The translations under genes and the position numbers were made by a program. Below the pieces are notes generated by a model that saw only the letters and a list, made by a program, of their open reading frames with translations, ran no database searches and was not told where the DNA came from. This document shows, piece after piece, positions 42,175-49,704 of a stretch of DNA of 64,000 bases. Position 1 is the first letter of the stretch; the number at the start of each line of letters is the position of its first letter. The stretch is from Rhodovulum imhoffii (GTDB lineage Bacteria; Pseudomonadota; Alphaproteobacteria; Rhodobacterales; Rhodobacteraceae). The stretch covers positions 1 through 64,000 of the forward strand of contig NZ_QAAA01000001.1 of NCBI RefSeq assembly GCF_003046545.1, read 5' to 3'.

Positions 42175-42921
42175 TCACTCGCGGTTGCCGAGGAATTGCA
42201 ACAGGAACATGAACAGGTTGATGAAGTCGAGATAGAGGTTCAGCGCGCCCATGATGGCGGACTTGGCCAGCCACTCGCTGTCCATCGCCTGTGCGTGCTG
42301 GATATAGTCGGTCTTGATCCGCTGGGTATCGTAGGCGGTCAGGCCGGCGAAGATCAGAACGCCGAGGATGGAGACCGCAAAGGCGATTGCCGGCGAGCCG
42401 AGAAAGATATTCACGATCGAGGCGACCAGAAGCCCGATCACACCCATGATCAGGAAGCTGCCCCAGCCGGAGATGTCTTTCTTGGTGGTATAGCCCCACA
42501 GCGACAGACCGGCGAAAGCGATGGCGGTGATCAGGAAGGTCTGCACGATCGACATTCCCGTAAAGACGAGGAAGATCGAACTGAGCGACAGCCCCATCAG
42601 CGTGGCGAAACCGTAAAAGTAGATTTGCGCTGCCGCTGCCGACAGGCGGTTGATCACGGCCCCGAAGGCGAACACCATGATCAGGGGGGCGAACATGATC
42701 AGCCATTTCAGGGGCGAGGCGTAGATCGCCTGGCCAAGCCCGGTCAGCGTGCCTTCGGGCGAGACGGCGAGGCCGGAAATCGCCCAGGCCGCCAGCGCGG
42801 TGATCAGCATGCCTACGGACATGGTGCCGTAGACCTTGTTCATGTGGGTGCGCAGACCCTCATCGATTTGCGCGGTGCGGACACCAGCCGCACCGGCGCG
42901 GATCGTGTTGTAGTCAGCCAT
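42175..42921 (-). CDS. Bax inhibitor-1/YccA family membrane protein
   Basis: A 248-residue protein with seven membrane segments of the BI-1/TMBIM family, which in bacteria form pH-sensitive calcium leak channels (YetJ) or interact with FtsH (YccA). The family region near the C-terminus, GLTAYDTQRIKTDY, contains the aspartate of the proposed pH sensor, and the final helix DFINLFMFLLQFLG is conserved in style. Single-gene unit with its own terminator. Confidence 0.92.
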   Translation of the reverse strand: MADYNTIRAGAAGVRTAQIDEGLRTHMNKVYGTMSVGMLITALAAWAISGLAVSPEGTLTGLGQAIYASPLKWLIMFAPLIMVFAFGAVINRLSAAAAQIYFYGFATLMGLSLSSIFLVFTGMSIVQTFLITAIAFAGLSLWGYTTKKDISGWGSFLIMGVIGLLVASIVNIFLGSPAIAFAVSILGVLIFAGLTAYDTQRIKTDYIQHAQAMDSEWLAKSAIMGALNLYLDFINLFMFLLQFLGNRE

Positions 42922-42956
42922 TGACTGTCTCCATTATGGTCCCAACCGGCGGGTAT

Positions 42957-42999
42957 GCGAAAAGCCCCGCCATTGCCGCAAAATATCGGCAAGAGCGGG
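42957..42999 (-). terminator. Terminator after the DUF1127 gene
   Basis: Outer arms GCGGG/CCCGC and inner arms TTGCCG/CGGCAA (8-base loop) form a two-part hairpin; on the minus strand it is followed by GCTTTTCGC. It lies between the DUF1127 stop and the BI-1 start. Confidence 0.65.
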
Positions 43000-43039
43000 A
43001 CCGTTTTCAAGTCACATGATCAGGAAAAGCGCGTGGCCG

Positions 43040-43258
43040 TCATTTCAGCCAGCTGGCGGGAACATCCCAGACCGGCCGTTCAAGTTCATGCTGGACGTCC
43101 TGGCGGGTCAGGCCGATGTCGCGCAACAGGGCGTCGTCGAGCTGGGCCAGATGCCGGCGCTGGCGGGCGGCGGTCAGGGCAAGGGAAAAATGCCGTACGA
43201 GCCGGGACAGGCCTGCGGGGGCCGTGTGGGGGCGGGAATGGGCGATGACATGGGGCAT
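43040..43258 (-). CDS. DUF1127 domain small protein
   Basis: A 72-residue protein with the C-terminal DUF1127 motif (LAQLDDALLRDIGLTRQDVQHEL), a short arginine-rich helical module. Small DUF1127 proteins of alphaproteobacteria influence small RNAs and phosphate or stress responses. The ATG at 43258 is chosen because upstream residues would run over the LysR operator. It is divergent from the LysR gene, a pairing often seen in Rhodobacterales, and is the likely target of that regulator. Confidence 0.85.
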   Translation of the reverse strand: MPHVIAHSRPHTAPAGLSRLVRHFSLALTAARQRRHLAQLDDALLRDIGLTRQDVQHELERPVWDVPASWLK

Positions 43259-43312
43259 GAGGTGTCTTTCAGGCTTGGGCACAGGGATATGCAGCCTATA
43301 TGATGGCCGGAG

Positions 43313-43333
43313 ATCATTCTTCAAACGAATGAT
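43313..43333. promoter_or_regulatory. Probable LysR-type operator between DUF1127 and lysR genes
   Basis: ATCATTC, 7 bases, GAATGAT: perfect 7-base arms in the divergent intergenic region, of the size and symmetry of LysR recognition sites (T-N11-A core). It covers an alternative upstream ATG (43329) of the LysR gene, supporting the GTG start downstream. Confidence 0.55.
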
Positions 43334-43361
43334 TTTTATAGTTCGAATCACGAGGCGTGAT

Positions 43362-44210
43362 GTGAGGCGTAACCTTGATCTGACCGCCCTGCGGTCCTTC
43401 GTGGCCGTGGCCGAAACCGGCGGGGTGACCCGCGCGGCGGGGTTTCTGAGCCTGACTCAATCGGCCGTTTCGATGCAGATCAAGCGGCTGGAGGAAGGGC
43501 TGAGTGTGCAGTTGCTGGACCGCTCCGCTCGACAGATTGCCCTGACCGGAGCGGGGGAGCAATTGCTGGCCTACGCCAGGCGGATGCTGGCCCTGAACGA
43601 TGAGGTTTTTACCCGCCTCACGCACGAGGATTACGAGGGAGAGATCGTTCTGGGCGTGCCGCACGATATCGTCTACCCGGCGATTCCGCAGGTTTTGCAG
43701 CTTTTCAATGCTGGGTTTCCCCGCGTGAAGGTGCAACTGATTTCTTCCTTCACGACGCGCCTGAGAGAGCAATTCGCCCGTGGTGAGGCCGACATCATCC
43801 TGACCACCGAGGACGATCGTGGTCCCGGAGGGGAGACGCTGACCCAGTTGCCGCTTGTCTGGGTGGGGGCGGTCGGCGGCAGCGCGTGGAAGTCGCGTCC
43901 GCTCAGGCTGGCTTATGAACACAACTGCATTTTTCGCCACCGGGTTCAGGCGGCGCTGGACCGGGCGGGGATTCCCTGGGAAATGGCCGTGGAGAGCGAA
44001 TCCACCCGTACGATCGAGGCCAGCGTCAGTGCCGATCTCGCCGTGTACACGGTGATCGAGGGGACCGAACCCCCGTATGTGGAACGTATCCAACACGGTG
44101 GTGCGCTCCCCGATCTGACGACGACACAGATCAATCTCTATACTCCGGAAGTTTCGGACGGACCCGGAGTCGAGGCCCTGGCGGAACTCATTCGTCAAGC
44201 TTACGCCTGA
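43362..44210 (+). CDS. LysR-family transcriptional regulator
   Basis: A 282-residue LysR regulator. The winged helix covers residues 1-65 (LDLTALRSFVAVAETGGVTR, then LSLTQSAVSMQIKRLE), followed by a periplasmic-binding-protein-like effector domain. It starts with GTG 43362, with GAGG six bases before it. It faces the DUF1127 gene and likely regulates it and itself through the dyad at 43313. Effector unknown. Its end overlaps the quinone reductase gene by 10 bases. Confidence 0.88.
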   Translation: MRRNLDLTALRSFVAVAETGGVTRAAGFLSLTQSAVSMQIKRLEEGLSVQLLDRSARQIALTGAGEQLLAYARRMLALNDEVFTRLTHEDYEGEIVLGVPHDIVYPAIPQVLQLFNAGFPRVKVQLISSFTTRLREQFARGEADIILTTEDDRGPGGETLTQLPLVWVGAVGGSAWKSRPLRLAYEHNCIFRHRVQAALDRAGIPWEMAVESESTRTIEASVSADLAVYTVIEGTEPPYVERIQHGGALPDLTTTQINLYTPEVSDGPGVEALAELIRQAYA

Positions 44211-45169
44211 TCTGTCGTGACCACGACCTTTCCGGTCGATCGCCGGTCGCGCAGAAGATCCAGCGCCTCCTGCGCACGCGACAGCGGCAGGGTGTGGCTG
44301 ATATGGGGGCGCAGCCTGCCCTCGGAATACCAGCCGAACAGGCGGCCCATGCTACGGGTCAGAACATCGGGCCGGAAGTGCAGGTAGCCTCCCCAGTAAA
44401 GCCCCTGGACCGAAACATTCTTGACCAGCAGGTGATTGGCGGGAATCCGCGGCACGTCGCCAGAAGCAAAGCCGATTATCAGAATCCGCGCTTCCGGCTT
44501 GCAGGCGCGTAGCGCGGCGGTGAATTGCGCCCCCCCGACCGGGTCGTAGACGACATCGGCGCCGCCCAGGGCCTTGACCTGTTCGCGCAGGTCTTCGGTT
44601 TCGCTGTCGACCAGGTGGTCGGCACCGGCGATCCCGGCGGCCCTCAGCTTTTGCGGGCCGCGGGCACAGGCGATCACCCGCGCGCCCATGAGCTTGCCGA
44701 TCTCGACCGCTGTCAGCCCCACACCGCCTGCCGCCCCGAGAACCAACAGCGTTTCCCCCGGTTGCAGGCGCGTCTTGTGGTCCAGGGCCACATGTGACGT
44801 CCCGTAGGCAACCTGAAAGCCCGCGGCCTCGGCAAAGGACATGCTGTCCGGCAAAGGTACACAACGGGAGGCCGGGAATGCGCCGTATTCCGCCAGCCCG
44901 CCGCCCCCCGAAAACACCGCGACCCGCTTGCCCAAAAGGGAAGGCGGAGCATCCGGTCCCAGAGCGTCGACCGTGCCGGCCAGTTCCATGCCAAGGGTCG
45001 CTGGCAACGCGGGCTTTTCCTGATACTCGCCCTTGATGGTCAGGAGGTCCGCGAAGTTGAGTCCGCAGGCTGCGATGCGGACCAGCACTTCGTCCCTGCC
45101 GGGGTGGGGGCGCGGCACATCGGCCAATACCGGAGATTCGCCGAAGGTTGAGATTTGAAAAGCGCGCAT
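44201..45169 (-). CDS. NADPH:quinone oxidoreductase-like medium-chain reductase
   Basis: A zinc-free medium-chain dehydrogenase/reductase of 322 residues. The N-terminal GroES-like fold includes ACGLNFADLLTIKGEYQEKP (about 34-53), the quinone-reductase signature; the Rossmann motif is LVLGAAGGVGLTAVEIGK (about 140-157). No zinc cysteines are present. It probably reduces quinones or enoyl compounds with NADPH. Start 45169 has AGGAG ten bases upstream; a start at 45193 would add eight residues. Confidence 0.87.
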   Translation of the reverse strand: MRAFQISTFGESPVLADVPRPHPGRDEVLVRIAACGLNFADLLTIKGEYQEKPALPATLGMELAGTVDALGPDAPPSLLGKRVAVFSGGGGLAEYGAFPASRCVPLPDSMSFAEAAGFQVAYGTSHVALDHKTRLQPGETLLVLGAAGGVGLTAVEIGKLMGARVIACARGPQKLRAAGIAGADHLVDSETEDLREQVKALGGADVVYDPVGGAQFTAALRACKPEARILIIGFASGDVPRIPANHLLVKNVSVQGLYWGGYLHFRPDVLTRSMGRLFGWYSEGRLRPHISHTLPLSRAQEALDLLRDRRSTGKVVVTTDQA

Positions 45170-45422
45170 AGGTGGTAGGCTCCTCTGTGTCATTCTGCCG
45201 GGCGGGCCGTCTCAGCCCTGAGTTGCGCATACTGCAATTGTGTTGCAAAAATCGTCGCGAAATGCAAAGATGGTGCGGCAAAAGCACGGATTCCGCCGCC
45301 CTTCTTCAATTAATGCGAGAGCGTCTGGTATTAGAAGGATTTTTGAGGCATCTTAACCCTTGTTGCGCGCATGTGTGCAAAGCGCATCAACCGCACCGAA
45401 TTAATCTCACCCCCAATGGTTT

Positions 45423-45438
45423 TGGCACGGATGTTGCT
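45423..45438 (+). promoter_or_regulatory. Sigma-54 (RpoN) promoter of the XRE regulator
   Basis: TGGCACG-N4-TTGCT matches the sigma-54 consensus TGGCACG-N4-TTGCW at every fixed position, with the invariant GG and GC in place. Expected transcription start is about 45449, giving a 20-base leader before ATG 45469. A partly symmetric TTGC...GCAA element at 45363-45380 could be an activator site. No sigma-54 activator gene is in the window. Confidence 0.8.
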
Positions 45439-45468
45439 TGGTGATGGGGGGAGATGGGAGAATTAAAA

Positions 45469-45834
45469 ATGAAGCACCCTGTAGATGTTCACGTTGGAAA
45501 ACGCATTCGGCACCGCCGGTGGATGGTGGGGATGACCCAGCAGCAACTGGCCGAGCGCGTTGGAATCAAATTTCAGCAAATTCAGAAATACGAAACCGGA
45601 ATGAACCGTGTCAGCGCCTCCCGGATGTGGGATATCGCTGATGCGCTGGAGGTGCCGGTCAGCTTCTTCTTCGAGGGGGTCGGTCAGTCGCAGCCTCAAT
45701 CGGTTGGGGATATGCCCGAAGACATCCTGGCCGATAAAGAGGCGCTTGAGCTGGTCCGGTCCTATTACGCGATTCCGGAAAATCAACGCCGCCGGCTGTT
45801 CGAACTGGCGCGCGTTCTCAGCGACGTGGCTTGA
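45469..45834 (+). CDS. XRE-family helix-turn-helix regulator
   Basis: A 121-residue DNA-binding protein with a Cro/CI-type HTH at about residues 8-64 (MTQQQLAERVGIKFQQIQKY, then ETGMNRVSASRMWDIADALE) and a helical C-terminal tail. Proteins of this build are common in Rhodobacterales; targets are unknown to me. ATG 45469 is preferred over 45454 because GGGAG is well spaced and the sigma-54 start at about 45449 would leave only 5 bases before the other ATG. Confidence 0.85.
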   Translation: MKHPVDVHVGKRIRHRRWMVGMTQQQLAERVGIKFQQIQKYETGMNRVSASRMWDIADALEVPVSFFFEGVGQSQPQSVGDMPEDILADKEALELVRSYYAIPENQRRRLFELARVLSDVA

Positions 45835-45912
45835 CGTCCGCTTGACGCAGCCTCATGGCGGCGTTAGCGCCTTGGGGTGCCCCGCGCGGGCATCCCAGAC
45901 GAAGGTGCCGCC

Positions 45913-46707
45913 ATGTCCGATTTCGATGATTGCCTGATCCGGGTTGCCGATGCCCTTGCCGAAACTGCACGGCAGGAAACGTTGCGCTGTTTCCGAAGCG
46001 AGGCGCTGGGCGTGGACAACAAATCCGGCCATGGGTTCGATCCCGTTACCGCCGCCGATCGGGCTGCTGAGGCCGCCATGCGGGAAATCCTTTCCAGCGA
46101 ACGTCCAGACGACGGAGTGTTGGGCGAAGAGTTCGGCCCGGTTCCGGGGCGAAGCGGGTTGACCTGGGTGCTGGACCCGATCGATGGAACGCGGGGCTAT
46201 CTCAGCGGTACGCCGACCTGGGGGGTTCTGATCGCCGCGTGTAACGAGACGGGGCCAATATACGGCGTGATCGATCAGCCCTATATCGGGGAACGGTTCC
46301 GCGGCGGTTTGGGCCGGGCGGAGATGACCGGCCCCCGTGGCACCCGTGCCCTGCACTGCCGCGCTCCGCGCCCGCTGGACGAGGCGGTACTTTATACCAC
46401 TTTCCCGGAAATCGGCACCCGTGCGGAGGCGCAGGCCTTTCAGGCGCTGTCGTCTCATGTCCGCCTGACACGCTATGGAATGGATTGCTATGCCTACGCG
46501 TTGCTGGCGCTGGGGCAAATCGACCTCGTTGTGGAGGCCGGCCTGCATGCCTATGATATCTGCGCGCCGATTGCCGTGGTTACCGCGGCGGGGGGAATCG
46601 TCACCGACTGGCAGGGCAACCCGGCCCATCATGGCGGCCAGGTGATCGCGGCCGCGAACACCGAAATCCATGCCCGGGCGCTGGCCTTTCTGAACGCGAC
46701 GGGTTAA
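45913..46707 (+). CDS. Inositol-monophosphatase-family phosphatase, HisN-like
   Basis: A 264-residue magnesium-dependent phosphatase. Metal-binding motifs are visible: DPVTAADRAAE (about 44-54), GEEFG (about 72-76), DPIDGTRGYLSG (about 88-99) and AYDICAP (about 216). The GTRGYLSG form resembles HisN-type histidinol phosphatases of alphaproteobacteria, so histidine synthesis is the likely role; inositol phosphate or PAP phosphatase are alternatives. Confidence 0.85.
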   Translation: MSDFDDCLIRVADALAETARQETLRCFRSEALGVDNKSGHGFDPVTAADRAAEAAMREILSSERPDDGVLGEEFGPVPGRSGLTWVLDPIDGTRGYLSGTPTWGVLIAACNETGPIYGVIDQPYIGERFRGGLGRAEMTGPRGTRALHCRAPRPLDEAVLYTTFPEIGTRAEAQAFQALSSHVRLTRYGMDCYAYALLALGQIDLVVEAGLHAYDICAPIAVVTAAGGIVTDWQGNPAHHGGQVIAAANTEIHARALAFLNATG

Positions 46708-46784
46708 GTCCACCGCCGCGGCATCTTTCCCTGTTTCTTGCCGGAGCCATTCTATATCCTGACGCCAAAGCACCGGGGCGGGGC

Positions 46785-48179
46785 ATGAGCGACACCACCA
46801 GCGAAACCACCACGGATCCGATCGAGAGCGACGAGGGTTACGCGCTCGACAACCGTACGGTGTCCGCCGTCCGGCTGGCCGTGGCGGCCGGAGATTCGCA
46901 GCGATTGGGAACGCTGCTCGACCCGCTCCACGCGGCCGACATTGCCGACCTTCTGGAGCAGGTCGACAGTGGTCACCGGCGTGAGATTCTGCTGCTGTGC
47001 CCCGCTCACTTTGACGGCGATGTCCTTTCGGAACTGGATGAAGGCCTGCGCGAGGAGGTGATCGGATTCCTGCCGCCCGACATTCTGGCCGAAGCCGTAC
47101 GGGATCTGGAATCCGACGATGTCGTGGATCTTCTCGAGGATCTAGAGGAGCCGCAGCAGGCGGCGATTCTGGATGTTCTGGATGTGCCCGACCGGGTCGC
47201 GGTGGAAAAGGCGCTGAGCTATCCTGAATTTTCCGCCGGCCGCCTCATGCAGCGTGAGGTGGTGATGGCCCCGGAGCACTGGACCGTTGGGCAGGCCATC
47301 GATCATGTCCGGGCCAACAAGAAAACCCTGCCCGACCAGTTCTATCACCTCATCGTGGTGGACCCGCGTTTGCGCCCGGTGGGCTATGTGACCCTGGGCA
47401 AGCTTCTGGCGTCAAAACGATCGGTGAAACTGACGGCCCTCTTCGAGGACAGTTTCCGGACGATTCCGGTCAGCCAGCCTGAATCCGAGGTTGCCTACGC
47501 CTTCAACCAGTATCATCTGATCTCTGCGCCGGTGGTGGACGATGACGGGCGACTTGTCGGCGCCATCACCATTGACGACGCGATGACGGTGCTTGACGAA
47601 GAGCACGAGGAAGACATCCTGCGCCTCGCCGGCGTGGGGGAAAGCAGTCTGTCGGACCGGGTGATCGAAACGACGCGCCAGCGTTTTCCATGGCTGTTCG
47701 TGAATCTCGTGACGGCCATTCTTGCCTCGGTGGTGATCGCGCTGTTCGAGGACGCCATCGCCCAGATCGTTGCGCTTGCGGTGCTGATGCCGATTATCGC
47801 TTCCATGGGGGGGAATGCGGGGACGCAGTCCCTGACCGTTGCGGTGCGGGCGCTGGCGACGAAGGACCTTACCGGCTCCAACGTCTGGCGCGTTGTCCGG
47901 CGGGAACTGGCGGTGGGTCTGATCAACGGTGCGGCTTTCGCGCTGGTGATGGGGGCTGTCAGCCTGGTCTGGTTCGGATCCCCGGATCTGGGGGTGGTGA
48001 TTGCTATCGCGATGATCGTCAATCTTGCCATCGCCGCGCTGGCGGGAATATTGATTCCGGTCACCTTGGACAGGCTGGGGGTGGACCCTGCGCTGGCCTC
48101 CGGCACCTTTGTGACGACTGTTACCGATGTGGTCGGGTTCTTTGTTTTTCTTGGCCTTGCGGCGACGATTCTGCTTTAG
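46785..48179 (+). CDS. mgtE: Magnesium transporter MgtE
   Basis: Homodimeric Mg2+ channel of 464 residues. The N-terminal helical domain (about 20-140), two CBS domains (about 145-265) and five membrane helices (from about 300) are in the MgtE order. The pore region with NAGTQSLTVAVRALATKDL and the last-helix aspartate in TTVTDVVGFFVFLG are clear. Many acidic residues at the domain interface act as the magnesium sensor. No riboswitch is visible in the 77 bases upstream. Confidence 0.94.
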   Translation: MSDTTSETTTDPIESDEGYALDNRTVSAVRLAVAAGDSQRLGTLLDPLHAADIADLLEQVDSGHRREILLLCPAHFDGDVLSELDEGLREEVIGFLPPDILAEAVRDLESDDVVDLLEDLEEPQQAAILDVLDVPDRVAVEKALSYPEFSAGRLMQREVVMAPEHWTVGQAIDHVRANKKTLPDQFYHLIVVDPRLRPVGYVTLGKLLASKRSVKLTALFEDSFRTIPVSQPESEVAYAFNQYHLISAPVVDDDGRLVGAITIDDAMTVLDEEHEEDILRLAGVGESSLSDRVIETTRQRFPWLFVNLVTAILASVVIALFEDAIAQIVALAVLMPIIASMGGNAGTQSLTVAVRALATKDLTGSNVWRVVRRELAVGLINGAAFALVMGAVSLVWFGSPDLGVVIAIAMIVNLAIAALAGILIPVTLDRLGVDPALASGTFVTTVTDVVGFFVFLGLAATILL

Positions 48180-48188
48180 GGAGGCACG

Positions 48189-48779
48189 ATGAGCCTGCTG
48201 AAACGACGTGACCCGACTGTGCAAAAGGCGGGTATCCGAAAGAAAGTCCTTGCCCGGCGGCGGGAGGCCCATGAACAGGGGCCGGACGCTGCCGCGAACG
48301 GGCATTTGCTGGATGTCCTGCGCCCCCATGCGGGAAAGGTCATGTCCGGCTACATGCCGATCCGCTCCGAGATCGATCCGCGCCCGGCGCTGACGCAGAT
48401 GGCGCGGCTTGGCCCGGTGGTGGTGCCGGTGATTCAGGGCGCGGGGTTGCCGCTGATCTTCCGTGTCTGGACGCCTGAAGCGAAGATGATCGACGGTCCC
48501 TTCGGGGCGCTTGTCCCGGCGGAGGGCGAGTTCCTGACGCCCGAGGTGCTGGTGGTTCCGCTGGTCGCTTTCGATGCCACGGGCAACCGTCTGGGCTATG
48601 GGGGCGGGTTTTATGACCGTACCCTCGCGCAACTGAGCGCGGCGGGGCAGGTTCTGGCACTTGGCTTTGCCTATGCAGCCCAGGAATATGCCGGGATTCT
48701 GCCGTGTGAAGACACCGACTGGCGTCTTGATATGGTCGTGACCGAGGTCGGTGCGCGACGCTTCGATCCGCCCGCATAG
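48189..48779 (+). CDS. 5-formyltetrahydrofolate cyclo-ligase
   Basis: Converts 5-formyl-THF to 5,10-methenyl-THF with ATP; 196 residues. The family signature GNRLGYGGGFYDRTLAQL (about 135-152) and the basic N-terminal ATP-site region (RKKVLARRRE) are present. It is 9 bases behind mgtE and 39 bases before the YmdB gene, so the three may form one unit. In other proteobacteria 6S RNA often precedes this gene, but there is no room for it here. Confidence 0.92.
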   Translation: MSLLKRRDPTVQKAGIRKKVLARRREAHEQGPDAAANGHLLDVLRPHAGKVMSGYMPIRSEIDPRPALTQMARLGPVVVPVIQGAGLPLIFRVWTPEAKMIDGPFGALVPAEGEFLTPEVLVVPLVAFDATGNRLGYGGGFYDRTLAQLSAAGQVLALGFAYAAQEYAGILPCEDTDWRLDMVVTEVGARRFDPPA

Positions 48780-48818
48780 GGCTTGCCCTTCGCCGGGGGG
48801 CGGCGTACCCCTTTGACC

Positions 48819-49631
48819 ATGAAGATCCTGTTTCTCGGAGACGTGATGGGCCGCGCCGGGCGCGCCGCCATCGGTGAGCACCTGCCCAGGCTGCGGGAGG
48901 CCTGGGGGCTGGATTTCGTTGTCGTCAATGCTGAAAACGCCACCCAGGGGGCCGGGCTGACACCGGAGCACGGGAAGGATCTTCTGGCTGCGGGGGCCGA
49001 TTGCCTGACCTTGGGCGACCACGCGTTCGACCGTAAGGAGATGCTGTCGTTCATTGAAAAAGAGCCCCGGATCCTGCGCCCGCTGAACTACGCCAGGGGG
49101 GCGCCGGGCAAAGGGGCGCGGCTGTTCGAGGCGCGGGGCGGGCGGAAGATCCTTGTGGTGCAGGCTTTGGGGCAGGTGTTCATGAAGCGCCCTTTCGACG
49201 ATCCGTTTTCCGCGCTGGATCAGGTGCTGAAGGCGCATCCGCTGGGCGGGCTGGCGCAGGCGATTCTGGTCGACATGCATTGCGAGGCAACCTCGGAGAA
49301 GATGGCCACGGGACATTTCTGTGACGGGCGGGCCTCTGCGGTGGTGGGCACCCATACCCACGTCCCCACGGGGGATGCGCAGATTCTGCCGGCCGGCACG
49401 GCGTTTCTGTCCGATGCCGGGATGTGCGGGGATTACAATTCCGTCATCGGAATGGACAAGGCCGAACCGATGCACCGCTTCCTGACGGGCATGTCCAAAG
49501 GGCGCTTTACCCCTGCGGAGGGGGAGGCGACACTTTCGGGCCTTTATGTCGAAACCGATGACCGAACCGGCAAGGCGCACCGCGTGGCGATGGTGCGCCA
49601 GGGGGGGCGGCTGGAGCCGTCCGGGCCATAG
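48819..49631 (+). CDS. YmdB-type metallophosphoesterase (TIGR00282 family)
   Basis: A 270-residue calcineurin-like phosphoesterase. Metal ligands occur in the family order: FLGDVMGRAGR (5-15), NAENATQGAG (about 37-46), GDHAFDRKE (about 66-74), DMHCEATSEK and GTHTHVPTGDAQ (about 179-190). YmdB of Bacillus hydrolyses 2',3'-cyclic nucleotides and affects biofilm formation; the role here is inferred from the family. Located directly after the folate enzyme gene. Confidence 0.9.
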   Translation: MKILFLGDVMGRAGRAAIGEHLPRLREAWGLDFVVVNAENATQGAGLTPEHGKDLLAAGADCLTLGDHAFDRKEMLSFIEKEPRILRPLNYARGAPGKGARLFEARGGRKILVVQALGQVFMKRPFDDPFSALDQVLKAHPLGGLAQAILVDMHCEATSEKMATGHFCDGRASAVVGTHTHVPTGDAQILPAGTAFLSDAGMCGDYNSVIGMDKAEPMHRFLTGMSKGRFTPAEGEATLSGLYVETDDRTGKAHRVAMVRQGGRLEPSGP

Positions 49632-49704
49632 GGGTGCATTCGGCGCTTGTAAGCAGGCGTCCCGCCGCTAAAACTGGGGCCGCTTGTCTGCCGAAGGCTT
49701 CCGG

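Noticed and set aside
43316-43330. Second SqrR-type site (ATTC...GAAT) before the LysR gene
   Set aside because: The spacer is seven bases, not eight, and the longer symmetry fits a LysR operator.
45233-45247. TGCAA-N5-TTGCA inverted repeat upstream of the quinone reductase
   Set aside because: Arms of only five bases and no known regulator motif; kept out of the feature list.
47412-49580. A 722-codon minus-strand frame over mgtE, the folate ligase and YmdB genes
   Set aside because: Covers three well-supported genes in antisense; no domain and no ribosome binding site.
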